This document shows, in pieces, positions 14,112-21,762 of a stretch of DNA of 26,200 bases. The notes beneath the pieces are model-generated. The model did not search any database, had not been told where the DNA came from, and was given only the letters and a program-made list of their open reading frames with translations. The translations under genes were made by a program, and so were the position numbers. The first letter of the stretch is position 1. Each line of letters opens with the position of its first letter. Location: assembly GCA_964513215.1 (NCBI GenBank), contig CAZELU010000028.1, forward strand, positions 1-26,200, written 5' to 3'. The stretch is from Casp-actino8 sp964513215 (GTDB taxonomy: Bacteria > Actinomycetota > Acidimicrobiia > Acidimicrobiales > Ilumatobacteraceae).

Positions 14112-15153
14112 ACACCAGCAGAGCGAGTGATACGCCCGCCACGAGCCACGTGAACCAGTCGACGAGCGCGTCGTCGGCCAGCCGAACGAGTACACCAGCC
14201 ATCAGCCCCAACGACCCGACGGTGACACCGTGGAGGAATGCGCGGGCCGCGGGTCGTGCGTCGACCCAGCGCATGAATCGATCGAGCAACGCGACGAACA
14301 CGAAAGACGGACCGAAGATGCCGATGGTCGCCAGCGCGGCTCCGGCCACACCGAGAATCTGCCAACCGATGAACGTGGCGGTGGTGAACAAGGGTCCGGG
14401 TGTGATCTGGCCCACGGCGATCGCATCCACGAGCTGCTGCGCCGTGAGGTATCCGTGGTCGTTCACCAGTCGGCTGTCGAGGAACGCGATCAACACGTAT
14501 CCGCTTCCGTAGAGCACCGATCCCACTTCGAGAAAGACGAAGAAGAGTCGCAGCACAGTGGGATTCTCGTTGGCCACCGCGAACAGAAGTGCGGACGGCG
14601 CGAGTGCGAGGGTGCTGCGTGGACGCCACGTGGACACGGCCCACGCGACACCGAGAACCAAGAGCACGATCAATTCGTGAACGCCGGCGAGGTAGGCAGC
14701 GAACGCGACGAGAGACGTGACGCCCGAAGCGATCGAGTCGACTGACGATCGGGTGAGACCCCACACGGCTTGAGCGATCACCGCGATGATCACCGGAAGA
14801 ACTCCGTAGCGAATGTCGAACACGATCGGGTCGGTTCCGTGTTCGGAATAGAGCCACGCGATCACGCTCACGATCACGACGGCCGGAACGATGAACGAGA
14901 GACCCGCGACGACGAGTCCGCGTCCTCCCGCGCGGCGCGCACCGAGATGCATGGCGAGTTCGGTGGAATTCGGCCCCGGGATGAGGTTGGTGGCGCCGAC
15001 GAGTTGCGCGAATTCAGTGTCGCTCATCCAGTTGCGGCGGCGCACCACCTCGTCGCGCATCATCGCGATGTGGGCGGCCGGACCCCCGAAACCGAGGATC
15101 CCGAGGCGCACGAAGAGTTTCACCAGGTCACGCAGGGGAGTCGTCGCGGCCAC
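14038..15153 (-). CDS. chrA: Chromate transporter family protein (ChrA/CHR, two-domain)
   Basis: This 371-residue membrane protein has the CHR signature GFGGPAAHIAMMRDEVV near residue 21, followed by LIPGPNSTELAMHLG near 58. A second, more divergent copy of the fold begins around LRLFFVFLEVGSVLYGSGYV and includes QITPGPLFTTATFIGWQ. Two-domain CHR proteins of this length export chromate or exchange it for sulphate in characterised cases; many family members have no tested role. It starts at GTG 15153. Its stop lies inside the coding region of the convergent MFS gene, a 74-bp tail-to-tail overlap. The 133 bp upstream are shared with the divergent secreted-protein gene and hold an 11-bp repeat array. 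Confidence 0.88.
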   Translation of the reverse strand: MAATTPLRDLVKLFVRLGILGFGGPAAHIAMMRDEVVRRRNWMSDTEFAQLVGATNLIPGPNSTELAMHLGARRAGGRGLVVAGLSFIVPAVVIVSVIAWLYSEHGTDPIVFDIRYGVLPVIIAVIAQAVWGLTRSSVDSIASGVTSLVAFAAYLAGVHELIVLLVLGVAWAVSTWRPRSTLALAPSALLFAVANENPTVLRLFFVFLEVGSVLYGSGYVLIAFLDSRLVNDHGYLTAQQLVDAIAVGQITPGPLFTTATFIGWQILGVAGAALATIGIFGPSFVFVALLDRFMRWVDARPAARAFLHGVTVGSLGLMAGVLVRLADDALVDWFTWLVAGVSLALLVFTRIGAAWLVPAGVLIGIVHAVAT

Positions 15154-15183
15154 GGCACGAGTTTGGCCCAGATCGGGACGGAT

Positions 15184-15227
15184 GTTCTCACCTGGTTCTC
15201 ACCCTCGCCCGGTTGGCTTCTCACCTG
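15184..15227. repeat. Tandem 11-bp direct repeats in a divergent promoter region
   Basis: Four contiguous 11-bp slots are visible: GTTCTCACCTG (15184), GTTCTCACCCT (15195), a degenerate slot (15206), and CTTCTCACCTG (15217). TTCTCACC is exact in slots 1, 2 and 4. Spacing of 11 and 22 bp places the repeats on one face of the helix, typical of OmpR/PhoB-type response-regulator boxes. The array lies between the chrA-like gene and the secreted-protein gene. Confidence 0.6.
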
Positions 15228-15276
15228 GGTGCCGCACTCTGAGGGTCAACCCCAAGGCGTGCAACGCCCGATGAAC

Positions 15277-15281
15277 AGGAG
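15277..15281 (+). promoter_or_regulatory. Shine-Dalgarno site of the secreted repeat protein
   Basis: AGGAG at 15277-15281 is 5 nt before the ATG at 15287, an ideal spacing that fixes this start. Confidence 0.65.
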
Positions 15282-15286
15282 ATGAC

Positions 15287-16003
15287 ATGAAGCAGAAGAA
15301 GTGGGCAGTAGCGGGCGTGACCGCCGGACTCCTCGCCGGAGCCGGTGCCGGTTTCGTTCTCAACATTCCCGGTGGCGCCGGTGCGTCGCCGAGCCGCACG
15401 ATGGTCGTGGCCGAGAGTGATGCCGATGGAGAGTCGGGCACCATCACGCCGCAGCATCACGGCAACCGCGCCGATCACGTGGCCGAGATCACCGCGAAGT
15501 TGAACACCGCGCTCCAGCCGCTGGTCGATGCCGGCACCATCACCGCCGCCGATCGCACCGCGATCATCACGGCGTTCACCACTCGCCCGACCACGCGTCC
15601 GGCCGAAGGCGCACCGCGTGGCCCGCAGGCCAAGTTGTCGGCGCTCGTGACCGCCGGGACCATCACACAGGCCCAGGCCGATGCGGTGGCGGCCGCTCTG
15701 CGTGCCGCTCGTCCGGCCGAGGGCACGGGCAGCGATGACCACGATCACAGCGATCATCAGCGCGGCCCCCGCGCCGAAGGACTCGCCAAGGCCGCCGAAG
15801 CGATCGGCATCACCACCGATCAGTTGAAGACCGCTCTGCAGAGCGGCCAGACCATTGCTCAGGTGGCCGAGGCCAATGGCGTGTCGGTGAACAGCGTGAT
15901 CGACGCGTTGGTGGCCGATGCACAGGCGAACCTGCGTCAGCGCATCACCGACATGGTGAACGGCGTGCGCCCCACGCGTCCGGCCGCACCCACCGGCAAC
16001 TGA
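15287..16003 (+). CDS. Secreted or membrane-anchored helical repeat protein of unknown function
   Basis: I do not recognise a named family. The 238-residue protein starts with a basic n-region (MKQKKW) and a hydrophobic stretch rich in Ala and Gly, consistent with a signal peptide or N-terminal anchor. The rest is Ala/Thr/Asp-rich and predicted helical. A motif of the form LV-x-AGTIT-x-A-x(2-3)-A appears twice, around residues 79-91 and 119-131. A His/Asp-rich stretch, DDHDHSDHQ, might bind metal. Near the C-terminus, EAIGITTDQLKTALQSGQTI then AQVAEANGVSV is a short motif found in many actinobacterial and firmicute exported proteins. The start is supported by AGGAG at 15277. A stem-loop follows at 16035. 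Confidence 0.8.
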   Translation: MKQKKWAVAGVTAGLLAGAGAGFVLNIPGGAGASPSRTMVVAESDADGESGTITPQHHGNRADHVAEITAKLNTALQPLVDAGTITAADRTAIITAFTTRPTTRPAEGAPRGPQAKLSALVTAGTITQAQADAVAAALRAARPAEGTGSDDHDHSDHQRGPRAEGLAKAAEAIGITTDQLKTALQSGQTIAQVAEANGVSVNSVIDALVADAQANLRQRITDMVNGVRPTRPAAPTGN

Positions 16004-16034
16004 TCACACCCGAATTCACACGGTTTCCGCCCGC

Positions 16035-16074
16035 CGGGCCGGATCGTTGGCTGCGAGGCCAGCGGTCCGGCCCG
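16035..16074 (+). terminator. Strong stem-loop after the secreted-protein gene
   Basis: CGGGCCGGA (16035-16043) pairs with TCCGGCCCG (16066-16074), and an inner TGGC/GCCA pair encloses a 6-nt loop. There is no T-tract afterwards, as is common for actinobacterial terminators. It begins 31 bp after the stop at 16003 and ends 55 bp before the helicase start, so it probably insulates the two genes. Confidence 0.55.
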
Positions 16075-16129
16075 AGCCGCTTCTGCAGCACACCCACTCC
16101 CTAACATGGCGTTTCCCGGAACGACGACC

Positions 16130-18376
16130 ATGACTGATCCTGCGACGCCCATCCCGACCCTGAATCCGATGCAGAGGGATGCAGTCGAGCATGTGGATGG
16201 CCCGCTCCTCGTGGTTGCGGGTGCCGGTTCGGGCAAGACCCGCGTGCTCACCAACCGCATCGCGCATCTCATCGAGCAACACGGCGTTCACCCCTCTGCC
16301 ATCCTCGCCATCACCTTCACCAACAAGGCAGCCGGCGAGATGAAGCACCGCATCGAGGCTCTCGTCGGCCCGATCGCCAACTCGATGTGGATCTCCACGT
16401 TCCACTCGGCGTGCGTCCGCATGCTGCGCGTTCACGCCGAGCGCATCGGTTACCCGAAGAACTTCAGCATTTACGACCAGGCCGATGCTCAGCGGCTCAC
16501 GGGCTACGTGATCCGCGACATGGGTTTCGATCAGAAGCGGTTCACGCCGCGCGGCGTGCACGCCGCCATCTCCAACTGGAAGAACGAACTGCTCTCGCCG
16601 GCCCAGGCGGCCGAGCGGGCCGGCAGCATGATCGACCGCAAGCACGCCGACATCTACGGCGAATACCAGAACCGCCTCCTGAAGGCCGGGGCGATGGACT
16701 TCGACGATCTGCTCGTGAACACCGTGGTCCTGCTACGCAACCACCCCGACGTGTTGGCCGAGTACCAGCGCAAGTTCAAGTACATCCTCGTCGACGAGTT
16801 CCAGGACACGAACGTCGCACAGAACGAGATGGTGCTCATGCTCGGTGCACAGCACCACAACGTGTGCGTGGTGGGCGACACCGATCAGTCGATCTACAAG
16901 TTCCGCGGCGCCGACTACCGCAACATCCTCCAGTTCCAGGACGCGTTCCCCGACGTCTCGGTCGTCGTTCTCAACCAGAACTACCGCAGCACGCAGAACA
17001 TCCTCGACGCCGCCAACGCAGTCATCGCACAGAACGTGGCCCGCAAGCCGAAAGATCTCTGGACCGATGCCGGCGCTGGCGACAAGATCGTCCGCTTTCA
17101 CGCCGACGACGAGGGTGACGAAGCCAACTTCGTCGCCCGCTCGATCGATCGCCTGCACAACAACGGTCGGGCCTGGCGTTCGATGGCCGTGTTCTATCGA
17201 ACCAACCCGCAGAGCCGCGCGGTTGAAGAAGCGCTCATGCGTTTCGGCGTTCCGTACAAAGTGCTCGGGGGAACGCGTTTCTACGACCGCCGTGAAGTGA
17301 AGGACGCCATCGCGTACCTCCGTGTGGTGCACAACCCGCTCGACGAAGTGAACGTGAAGCGCGTGCTCAACGTTCCCAAGCGTGGTATCGGCGACACCTC
17401 GGTCGCCCGTATCGACGCGCTGGCCGCCCAACTCGGAGTTCCGTTCATCGACGCCTTGCGCCAATCAGCCGAGGCCGGAGTCACCGGTGCCGCGCGCAAA
17501 GGAATCGCCGAGTTCCTCGCGGTCATCGACGAGGCCGGCAGCCACTACGAAAGCGGTCCGGGCGATCTGCTGCAGTTCTTGGTCGACAAGTCGGGTTATC
17601 TTGCCGAGCTCGAAGCCGAGTCGTCGGTCGAATCCGATGGGCGCCTCGACAACCTGGCCGAACTGGTCGGCTCGGCGCGTGAGTTCGCCCGCGTCGACGA
17701 GTTTCTCGAACAGGTCGCCTTGGTGGCCGACACCGATCAACTCAACGACGACGACAAGGTCGTGTTGATGACCATCCACTCGGCCAAGGGTCTCGAGTTC
17801 CCCGTGGTGTTCATCGTTGGTGTGGAGGAAGGCCTCTTCCCGCACGTGCGCGCCCTCACCGATCCCGACGAGCTCGAAGAGGAACGCCGCCTCGCGTACG
17901 TGGGCATCACCCGCGCACAAGAGAAGCTCTTCCTCTGCCACGCCTGGTCGCGCCAGCAGTTCGGCACCACGCAGTACAACCCGCCGTCGCGATTCCTCGA
18001 GGAGATTCCGGCCGAACTCGTGGAGAACGAGGGCAACGTGCCCACACATCGGTCGTCGCGCGATGCGTTCGGTGGTTCGCGTCGGGCCGTCAGTTCGTTC
18101 GACATCGACGACGACGATCGCCAAGCCGCGCACGAGCGTCGCGAGCGCATCGTCGATCAGGCCCTGGCCGCGGGGCGTGGTTCGGCCACCATCGAACCCA
18201 CCAACTCGCACACGCTCGGTCTGCGCATCGGTGATCGAGTCGAGCACTCCGCGTTCGGTGAAGGCATCATCATCGACATCACCGGCACGGGCGACAAGAC
18301 CGAAGCCGTCGTGAACTTCGGCGGGAAGGGTACGAAACACCTGCTTCTCGCCTGGGCGCCGCTCAAGAAACTCTGA
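16130..18376 (+). CDS. pcrA: ATP-dependent 3'-5' DNA helicase UvrD/PcrA
   Basis: This superfamily 1A helicase unwinds DNA in nucleotide excision repair and related processes. In about 748 residues it shows the Q motif LNPMQRDAVE, Walker A AGAGSGKT (30-37), AITFTNKAAGEM (Ia), VDEFQDTN (II), GDTDQSIYKFRGA (III), VLNQNYRSTQNIL (IV), TIHSAKGLEFPVVF (V) and RLAYVGITRAQ (VI). A C-terminal Tudor-like RNA polymerase-binding region (IGDRVEHSAFGEG, then VNFGGKGTKHLLL) is intact. The start is uncertain: ATG 16106 adds eight residues, but TAACAT at 16102-16107 could be a -10 box overlapping it, so ATG 16130 is preferred. The flavodoxin-like gene follows after 32 bp. Confidence 0.95.
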   Translation: MTDPATPIPTLNPMQRDAVEHVDGPLLVVAGAGSGKTRVLTNRIAHLIEQHGVHPSAILAITFTNKAAGEMKHRIEALVGPIANSMWISTFHSACVRMLRVHAERIGYPKNFSIYDQADAQRLTGYVIRDMGFDQKRFTPRGVHAAISNWKNELLSPAQAAERAGSMIDRKHADIYGEYQNRLLKAGAMDFDDLLVNTVVLLRNHPDVLAEYQRKFKYILVDEFQDTNVAQNEMVLMLGAQHHNVCVVGDTDQSIYKFRGADYRNILQFQDAFPDVSVVVLNQNYRSTQNILDAANAVIAQNVARKPKDLWTDAGAGDKIVRFHADDEGDEANFVARSIDRLHNNGRAWRSMAVFYRTNPQSRAVEEALMRFGVPYKVLGGTRFYDRREVKDAIAYLRVVHNPLDEVNVKRVLNVPKRGIGDTSVARIDALAAQLGVPFIDALRQSAEAGVTGAARKGIAEFLAVIDEAGSHYESGPGDLLQFLVDKSGYLAELEAESSVESDGRLDNLAELVGSAREFARVDEFLEQVALVADTDQLNDDDKVVLMTIHSAKGLEFPVVFIVGVEEGLFPHVRALTDPDELEEERRLAYVGITRAQEKLFLCHAWSRQQFGTTQYNPPSRFLEEIPAELVENEGNVPTHRSSRDAFGGSRRAVSSFDIDDDDRQAAHERRERIVDQALAAGRGSATIEPTNSHTLGLRIGDRVEHSAFGEGIIIDITGTGDKTEAVVNFGGKGTKHLLLAWAPLKKL

Positions 18377-18408
18377 TCGTCGACCCGGCCTGTGGTTGAA
18401 TCGGTGGC

Positions 18409-18837
18409 ATGAAAGCAGCGCTTCTGGTCGAGAGCCTCACTGGCAACACGTGGCGAGCCGCCGAGTCGATTGCGGCCAACTTGCAGCAGGAGAACTGGTC
18501 GATCACCGGTCTGTCGCCCATGCGTCGACCTGATCACGCGTCCATTCAGGCCGCCGACGTGGTCCTCATCGGCACGTGGGTGCACGGTGCGTTCGTCATC
18601 GGCCAGGCCCCGTGGGGGATCGGCGCCATCAACGCGCTGCCATCTCTCGGCGGCAAGAAGGCCGTCACGTTCTGCACGTTCGCACTCAACCCCGGTCGCA
18701 CACTCGGCGCCATGGACAAGGCAGTCGAACGACTCGGCGCCGATGTCATCGGCGGAATGGCGCTGCACCGCTCGAAGTTGGCGGCGCACACCGAAGAGTT
18801 CGCGGCGCGCCTCGTGGGCGCTCTCGCTTCGGCCTGA
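18409..18837 (+). CDS. Small flavodoxin-like protein
   Basis: The 142 residues start with a beta strand and a phosphate-binding loop typical of flavodoxins, ESLTGNTWRAAE (about residues 8-19; the S/T-x-T-G-N-T pattern that holds the FMN phosphate). GTWVHGAF (about 58-65) and TFCTFALNPGRT (about 88-99) stand where the flavin-ring loops are expected. It could be an electron carrier or an FMN-dependent quinone/oxygen-stress protein; no redox partner is encoded beside it. It lies 32 bp after pcrA, and only 3 bp separate it from aguB, so the latter two are probably cotranscribed. Confidence 0.75.
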   Translation: MKAALLVESLTGNTWRAAESIAANLQQENWSITGLSPMRRPDHASIQAADVVLIGTWVHGAFVIGQAPWGIGAINALPSLGGKKAVTFCTFALNPGRTLGAMDKAVERLGADVIGGMALHRSKLAAHTEEFAARLVGALASA

Positions 18838-18840
18838 CCG

Positions 18841-19710
18841 ATGCGCCCCCTCGTCGTCGCCGCCGTGCAGATGGCGATGACCGACGACATCGCCACCAAC
18901 GTCGCCACCGCCGAACGACTCGTTCGCCAAGCCGCGTCACGCGGTGCACGTCTGATTCAGATCCCCGAACTCTTCGAGGGCCATTACTTCTGCACCGACC
19001 AACTGGCCGAACACATGAGTCGGGCTCGACCACTCGACGGGCACCCGACCATCGCGCACTTCGCTCGCCTCGCGGCCGAACTCGGTGTGGTGTTGCCGGT
19101 GAGCTTCTTCGAGCGCGCCAACAACGCCGCTTTCAATTCGGTCGCGATCATCGACGCCGACGGCACCGTGCTCGGTGTGTATCGCAAGAGCCACATCCCC
19201 GATGGTCCGGGCTACTCGGAGAAGTACTACTTCAATCCGGGTGACACCGGCTTTCGCGTGTGGGACACCAAGGTCGGTCGTATCGGCCTCGCCATCTGCT
19301 GGGATCAGTGGTTCCCGGAAGCTGCGCGCGTGCTCGCGCTACGCGGGGCCGAGGTGATTCTGTATCCGACGGCGATCGGCAGCGAGCCCCACGACCCGAC
19401 GTACGACTCGAGTCGTCACTGGCAACGGGTGATGCAGGGTCACGCCGGAGCCAACCTGGTGCCGGTGGTCGCGGCCAATCGCGTGGGTGTCGAGACCGGA
19501 CGACAGCACACGCTCACGTTCTACGGAACGTCGTTCATCGCCGGACCCACGGGTGAAGTGATCGTCGAAGCCGATCGCACGAGCGAATCCGTGATCACGG
19601 CCGAGTTCGATCTCGATGCGGTGGCCGCATTGCGACACAGTTGGGGAGTGTTCCGCGACCGTCGCCCCGAGTTGTACGAACCGATCGTGCGCCTCGACGG
19701 CGCCGAATAA
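18841..19710 (+). CDS. aguB: N-carbamoylputrescine amidase AguB
   Basis: AguB is a nitrilase-superfamily enzyme that converts N-carbamoylputrescine to putrescine, CO2 and ammonia in the agmatine route of polyamine synthesis. The 289-residue chain has the Glu-Lys-Cys triad: Glu43 in IPELFEGHYFC, Lys116 in YRKSHIPDGPGYSEKYYF, and Cys153 in ICWDQWFPEAARV. The runs YRKSHIPDGPGY and YPTAIGSEP are characteristic of AguB rather than other nitrilases. An agmatine deiminase gene (aguA), its usual partner, is not in the window. It starts 3 bp after the flavodoxin-like gene and ends 9 bp before the convergent sulfatase stop. Confidence 0.92.
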   Translation: MRPLVVAAVQMAMTDDIATNVATAERLVRQAASRGARLIQIPELFEGHYFCTDQLAEHMSRARPLDGHPTIAHFARLAAELGVVLPVSFFERANNAAFNSVAIIDADGTVLGVYRKSHIPDGPGYSEKYYFNPGDTGFRVWDTKVGRIGLAICWDQWFPEAARVLALRGAEVILYPTAIGSEPHDPTYDSSRHWQRVMQGHAGANLVPVVAANRVGVETGRQHTLTFYGTSFIAGPTGEVIVEADRTSESVITAEFDLDAVAALRHSWGVFRDRRPELYEPIVRLDGAE

Positions 19711-19719
19711 AGCCGTCGA
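19694..19719. terminator. Stem-loop between convergent aguB and sulfatase genes
   Basis: TCGACGGC (19694-19701) pairs perfectly with GCCGTCGA (19712-19719) around a 10-nt A-rich loop that contains the aguB stop codon. The location in a 9-bp convergent gap suits a bidirectional terminator, though no T-tract follows on either strand. Confidence 0.4.
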
Positions 19720-21273
19720 TCAAACCGGCGCGTCGCACTCGCGACGTGGTGTAGATGTACGGGGGAGCGAGTCCCACATGTCGGCCAGTAGGTCGCTCTT
19801 CGTCCCCTCCACGCGCGGATCGCTCCAGAGGTTCTCGCGCTGCAGTGGATCGTTCGCCAAGTCGTACAACTCGCCTTCGGTGCCGTCGTGCACCGTGCCG
19901 GGCAAGCACGCGGTGGCCACCCAACCGTCACGGCAGATGGTGCGCAGACGAACAATCTTGCCGAAAAGCACCGAATCCCACTCGGTGAGCACGCGCTCGT
20001 GACCGAGAGCGGGGGCTTCGGCATCGCTGGTGGGCAGTCGATGTGATTCGACGTACGACGGCTCGGGCACACCCGCGATGTGCGCGAACGTGGACGCGAG
20101 CGATACGAGGCCCACCGGAGACTTCACGGTGGACGGCGCAACCCCGGCCGACGGAGCCGGACGCCAGATGAGGGGGAGACGCATGAGTGAATCGACGTGC
20201 TGCGGTCCCTTGAACAACAAGCCGTAGTCGCCCTGGAGTTCACCGTGGTCGGTGGTGAAGACGATGTCGACGTCGTCGGCCCAACCGCGCGCCGCAACAG
20301 TGCGCAGCACACGGGCGATCGCCTCGTCGATGAGCTCGTTCTCGATGTGTGTGAGCGCGTTGATCTCGCGCACCTGATCGTCGGTGAGCGTCTTCGGAAC
20401 CCAACTGGCCGGTGCTTCGTAGTTCGAGACGAACTCGCCCTCGTACCACAACCGCCAGTGACGGGGTTTGGCGTCGAGAATCGCCTCGCGCTCGGCCCGA
20501 TCGACCGGGTAGTTCTCGGGCAGATCGAGATCGCGCCAATTCACGCGATGCAGTTCGGATTGCGGCGGATCCCACGGATGATGCGGATCGGGGAAACTCA
20601 TCCAGCAGAACCAGTCGTCGTTTGCATTCAGCGAATCGAGCCAGGCGATGGTGCGATCGGCCACCCACTCGGTGTGGTACCACTCGCGCGGAATGGCGTT
20701 GTGGTGAACCTGCGGGCCCGCAGTGTCGCCACCACCACTCGCGTTCACTTGCAGCGTCATGTCGAGCACTCGGTAGTACATGCCGATCGCTTCGGGGTGG
20801 TTCTGCATGAGCCAACGTGCGTAGTGGAAGTTGCCCATGCCGCCGTGCGACGCCGATTCCATGTGATCGAAACCGCGATGCAGGTGACCGTTCACCTCGC
20901 GCGAGAAATCACCCGACGTACCGAGTTGGTTCTCGACGAACCGCAGGAACGGGTCGAGAAACGGCTCGAAGTGGGCCTTGCCGATGAGCGCGGTGCGGTA
21001 GCCGGCGTCGTGCAGAGTGCTGGCGATACTGGGCGCTTCGTCGGGGAGCGGCACACCGTTCATCCATACCCCGTGCGTGGCTACGTGCTGCCCGGTGATC
21101 ATGGTGGAGCGCGACGGCATACACACCACGCTTTGCGGATGTGCGCGCGTGTAGTTGATGCCGTCGGCGGCCAGCCGATCGATGGTGGGTGTGCGAGCCA
21201 CCGTGCCGCCATTGCAGCCAAGAGAATCGAAGCGCTGCTGATCGGTGGTGATGAACAGAATCTTGCGACCCAT
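19720..21273 (-). CDS. Type I sulfatase / alkaline-phosphatase-superfamily hydrolase
   Basis: The 517-residue enzyme has the sulfatase modification motif C-x-P-S-R as CMPSR (Cys51 to Arg55). Cys51 would be converted to formylglycine, the catalytic nucleophile. Metal ligands are visible as TTDQQR at 9-14 and TTDHGELQGDYG in the second half; IGKAHF supplies an active-site Lys/His. There is no signal peptide, so it is probably cytosolic. The substrate is unknown: arylsulfate, choline sulfate or phosphonate monoester are all possible in this superfamily. The ATG at 21273 was chosen over an open upstream extension because it abuts the SRPBCC stop (TGATG, 1-bp overlap) and begins exactly at the conserved first strand. 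Confidence 0.88.
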   Translation of the reverse strand: MGRKILFITTDQQRFDSLGCNGGTVARTPTIDRLAADGINYTRAHPQSVVCMPSRSTMITGQHVATHGVWMNGVPLPDEAPSIASTLHDAGYRTALIGKAHFEPFLDPFLRFVENQLGTSGDFSREVNGHLHRGFDHMESASHGGMGNFHYARWLMQNHPEAIGMYYRVLDMTLQVNASGGGDTAGPQVHHNAIPREWYHTEWVADRTIAWLDSLNANDDWFCWMSFPDPHHPWDPPQSELHRVNWRDLDLPENYPVDRAEREAILDAKPRHWRLWYEGEFVSNYEAPASWVPKTLTDDQVREINALTHIENELIDEAIARVLRTVAARGWADDVDIVFTTDHGELQGDYGLLFKGPQHVDSLMRLPLIWRPAPSAGVAPSTVKSPVGLVSLASTFAHIAGVPEPSYVESHRLPTSDAEAPALGHERVLTEWDSVLFGKIVRLRTICRDGWVATACLPGTVHDGTEGELYDLANDPLQRENLWSDPRVEGTKSDLLADMWDSLPRTSTPRRECDAPV

Positions 21274-21662
21274 CAGGACGCCTCCATCGTTGTCTTGAGC
21301 CGTTCGAGGCCATCGCCCGCGGCCCCGGCGATCATCAGGGCCATGACCTCGGGGTCGGCGTCGGTGGAATAGACCACCACGCACCGCGCATCGCCGTCGG
21401 GGATCACGTCGACGGTTCCGAGGTGCGACTTCACGATGGCGTTGTTGACGATCGTGTATTGGAAGCGGCGCAGATCGTGGTCGAGGGTGACGATGTCCTC
21501 TTCGAACTTCAGTCCCGAGGCCAACGACACCCAACGCTTGTTGCCGACAACTTCCGTCGCGGTGGTGGGAAACCATTCGTGCAGGCGGGCCGGATCGCCC
21601 ACCAGCGACCACACGAGATCGGCCGGTCGATCGATGAACACGTGCCGCCTGACGGTTCCCAT
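21273..21662 (-). CDS. SRPBCC (START-like, polyketide cyclase-type) family protein
   Basis: The 129-residue protein begins with VRRHVFIDRPADLVWSLVGD and continues to LHEWFPT, the standard first strand and helix of SRPBCC proteins. KFEEDIVTLDHDLRRFQYTIV follows in the middle and a long C-terminal helix (GAAGDGLERLKTTME) closes the fold. These proteins bind small hydrophobic ligands; no specific function can be assigned. It is translationally linked to the sulfatase (1-bp overlap) and divergent from livHM. The ATG at 21662 was taken because upstream sequence in this frame has no fold character. Confidence 0.82.
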   Translation of the reverse strand: MGTVRRHVFIDRPADLVWSLVGDPARLHEWFPTTATEVVGNKRWVSLASGLKFEEDIVTLDHDLRRFQYTIVNNAIVKSHLGTVDVIPDGDARCVVVYSTDADPEVMALMIAGAAGDGLERLKTTMEAS

Positions 21663-21762
21663 TCGGTCGACCGTATCAGGGTCGTGACCAGGTGTGATAG
21701 ACAACGGGGCGAGGGGAACCGAGGGGGTCGGTGCGCCAGTGAGTGGGTTGGCCAACCGAGTG

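Noticed and set aside
16106..16129. ATG at 16106 as the helicase start
   Set aside because: It has no ribosome binding site and overlaps a TANNNT-like box; ATG 16130 begins closer to the conserved N-terminus. The choice is not certain.
20197..21372. Long + strand open frame (391 codons) opposite the sulfatase
   Set aside because: The opposite strand encodes an intact sulfatase with its catalytic motif; the + frame has no family signature and low-complexity composition.
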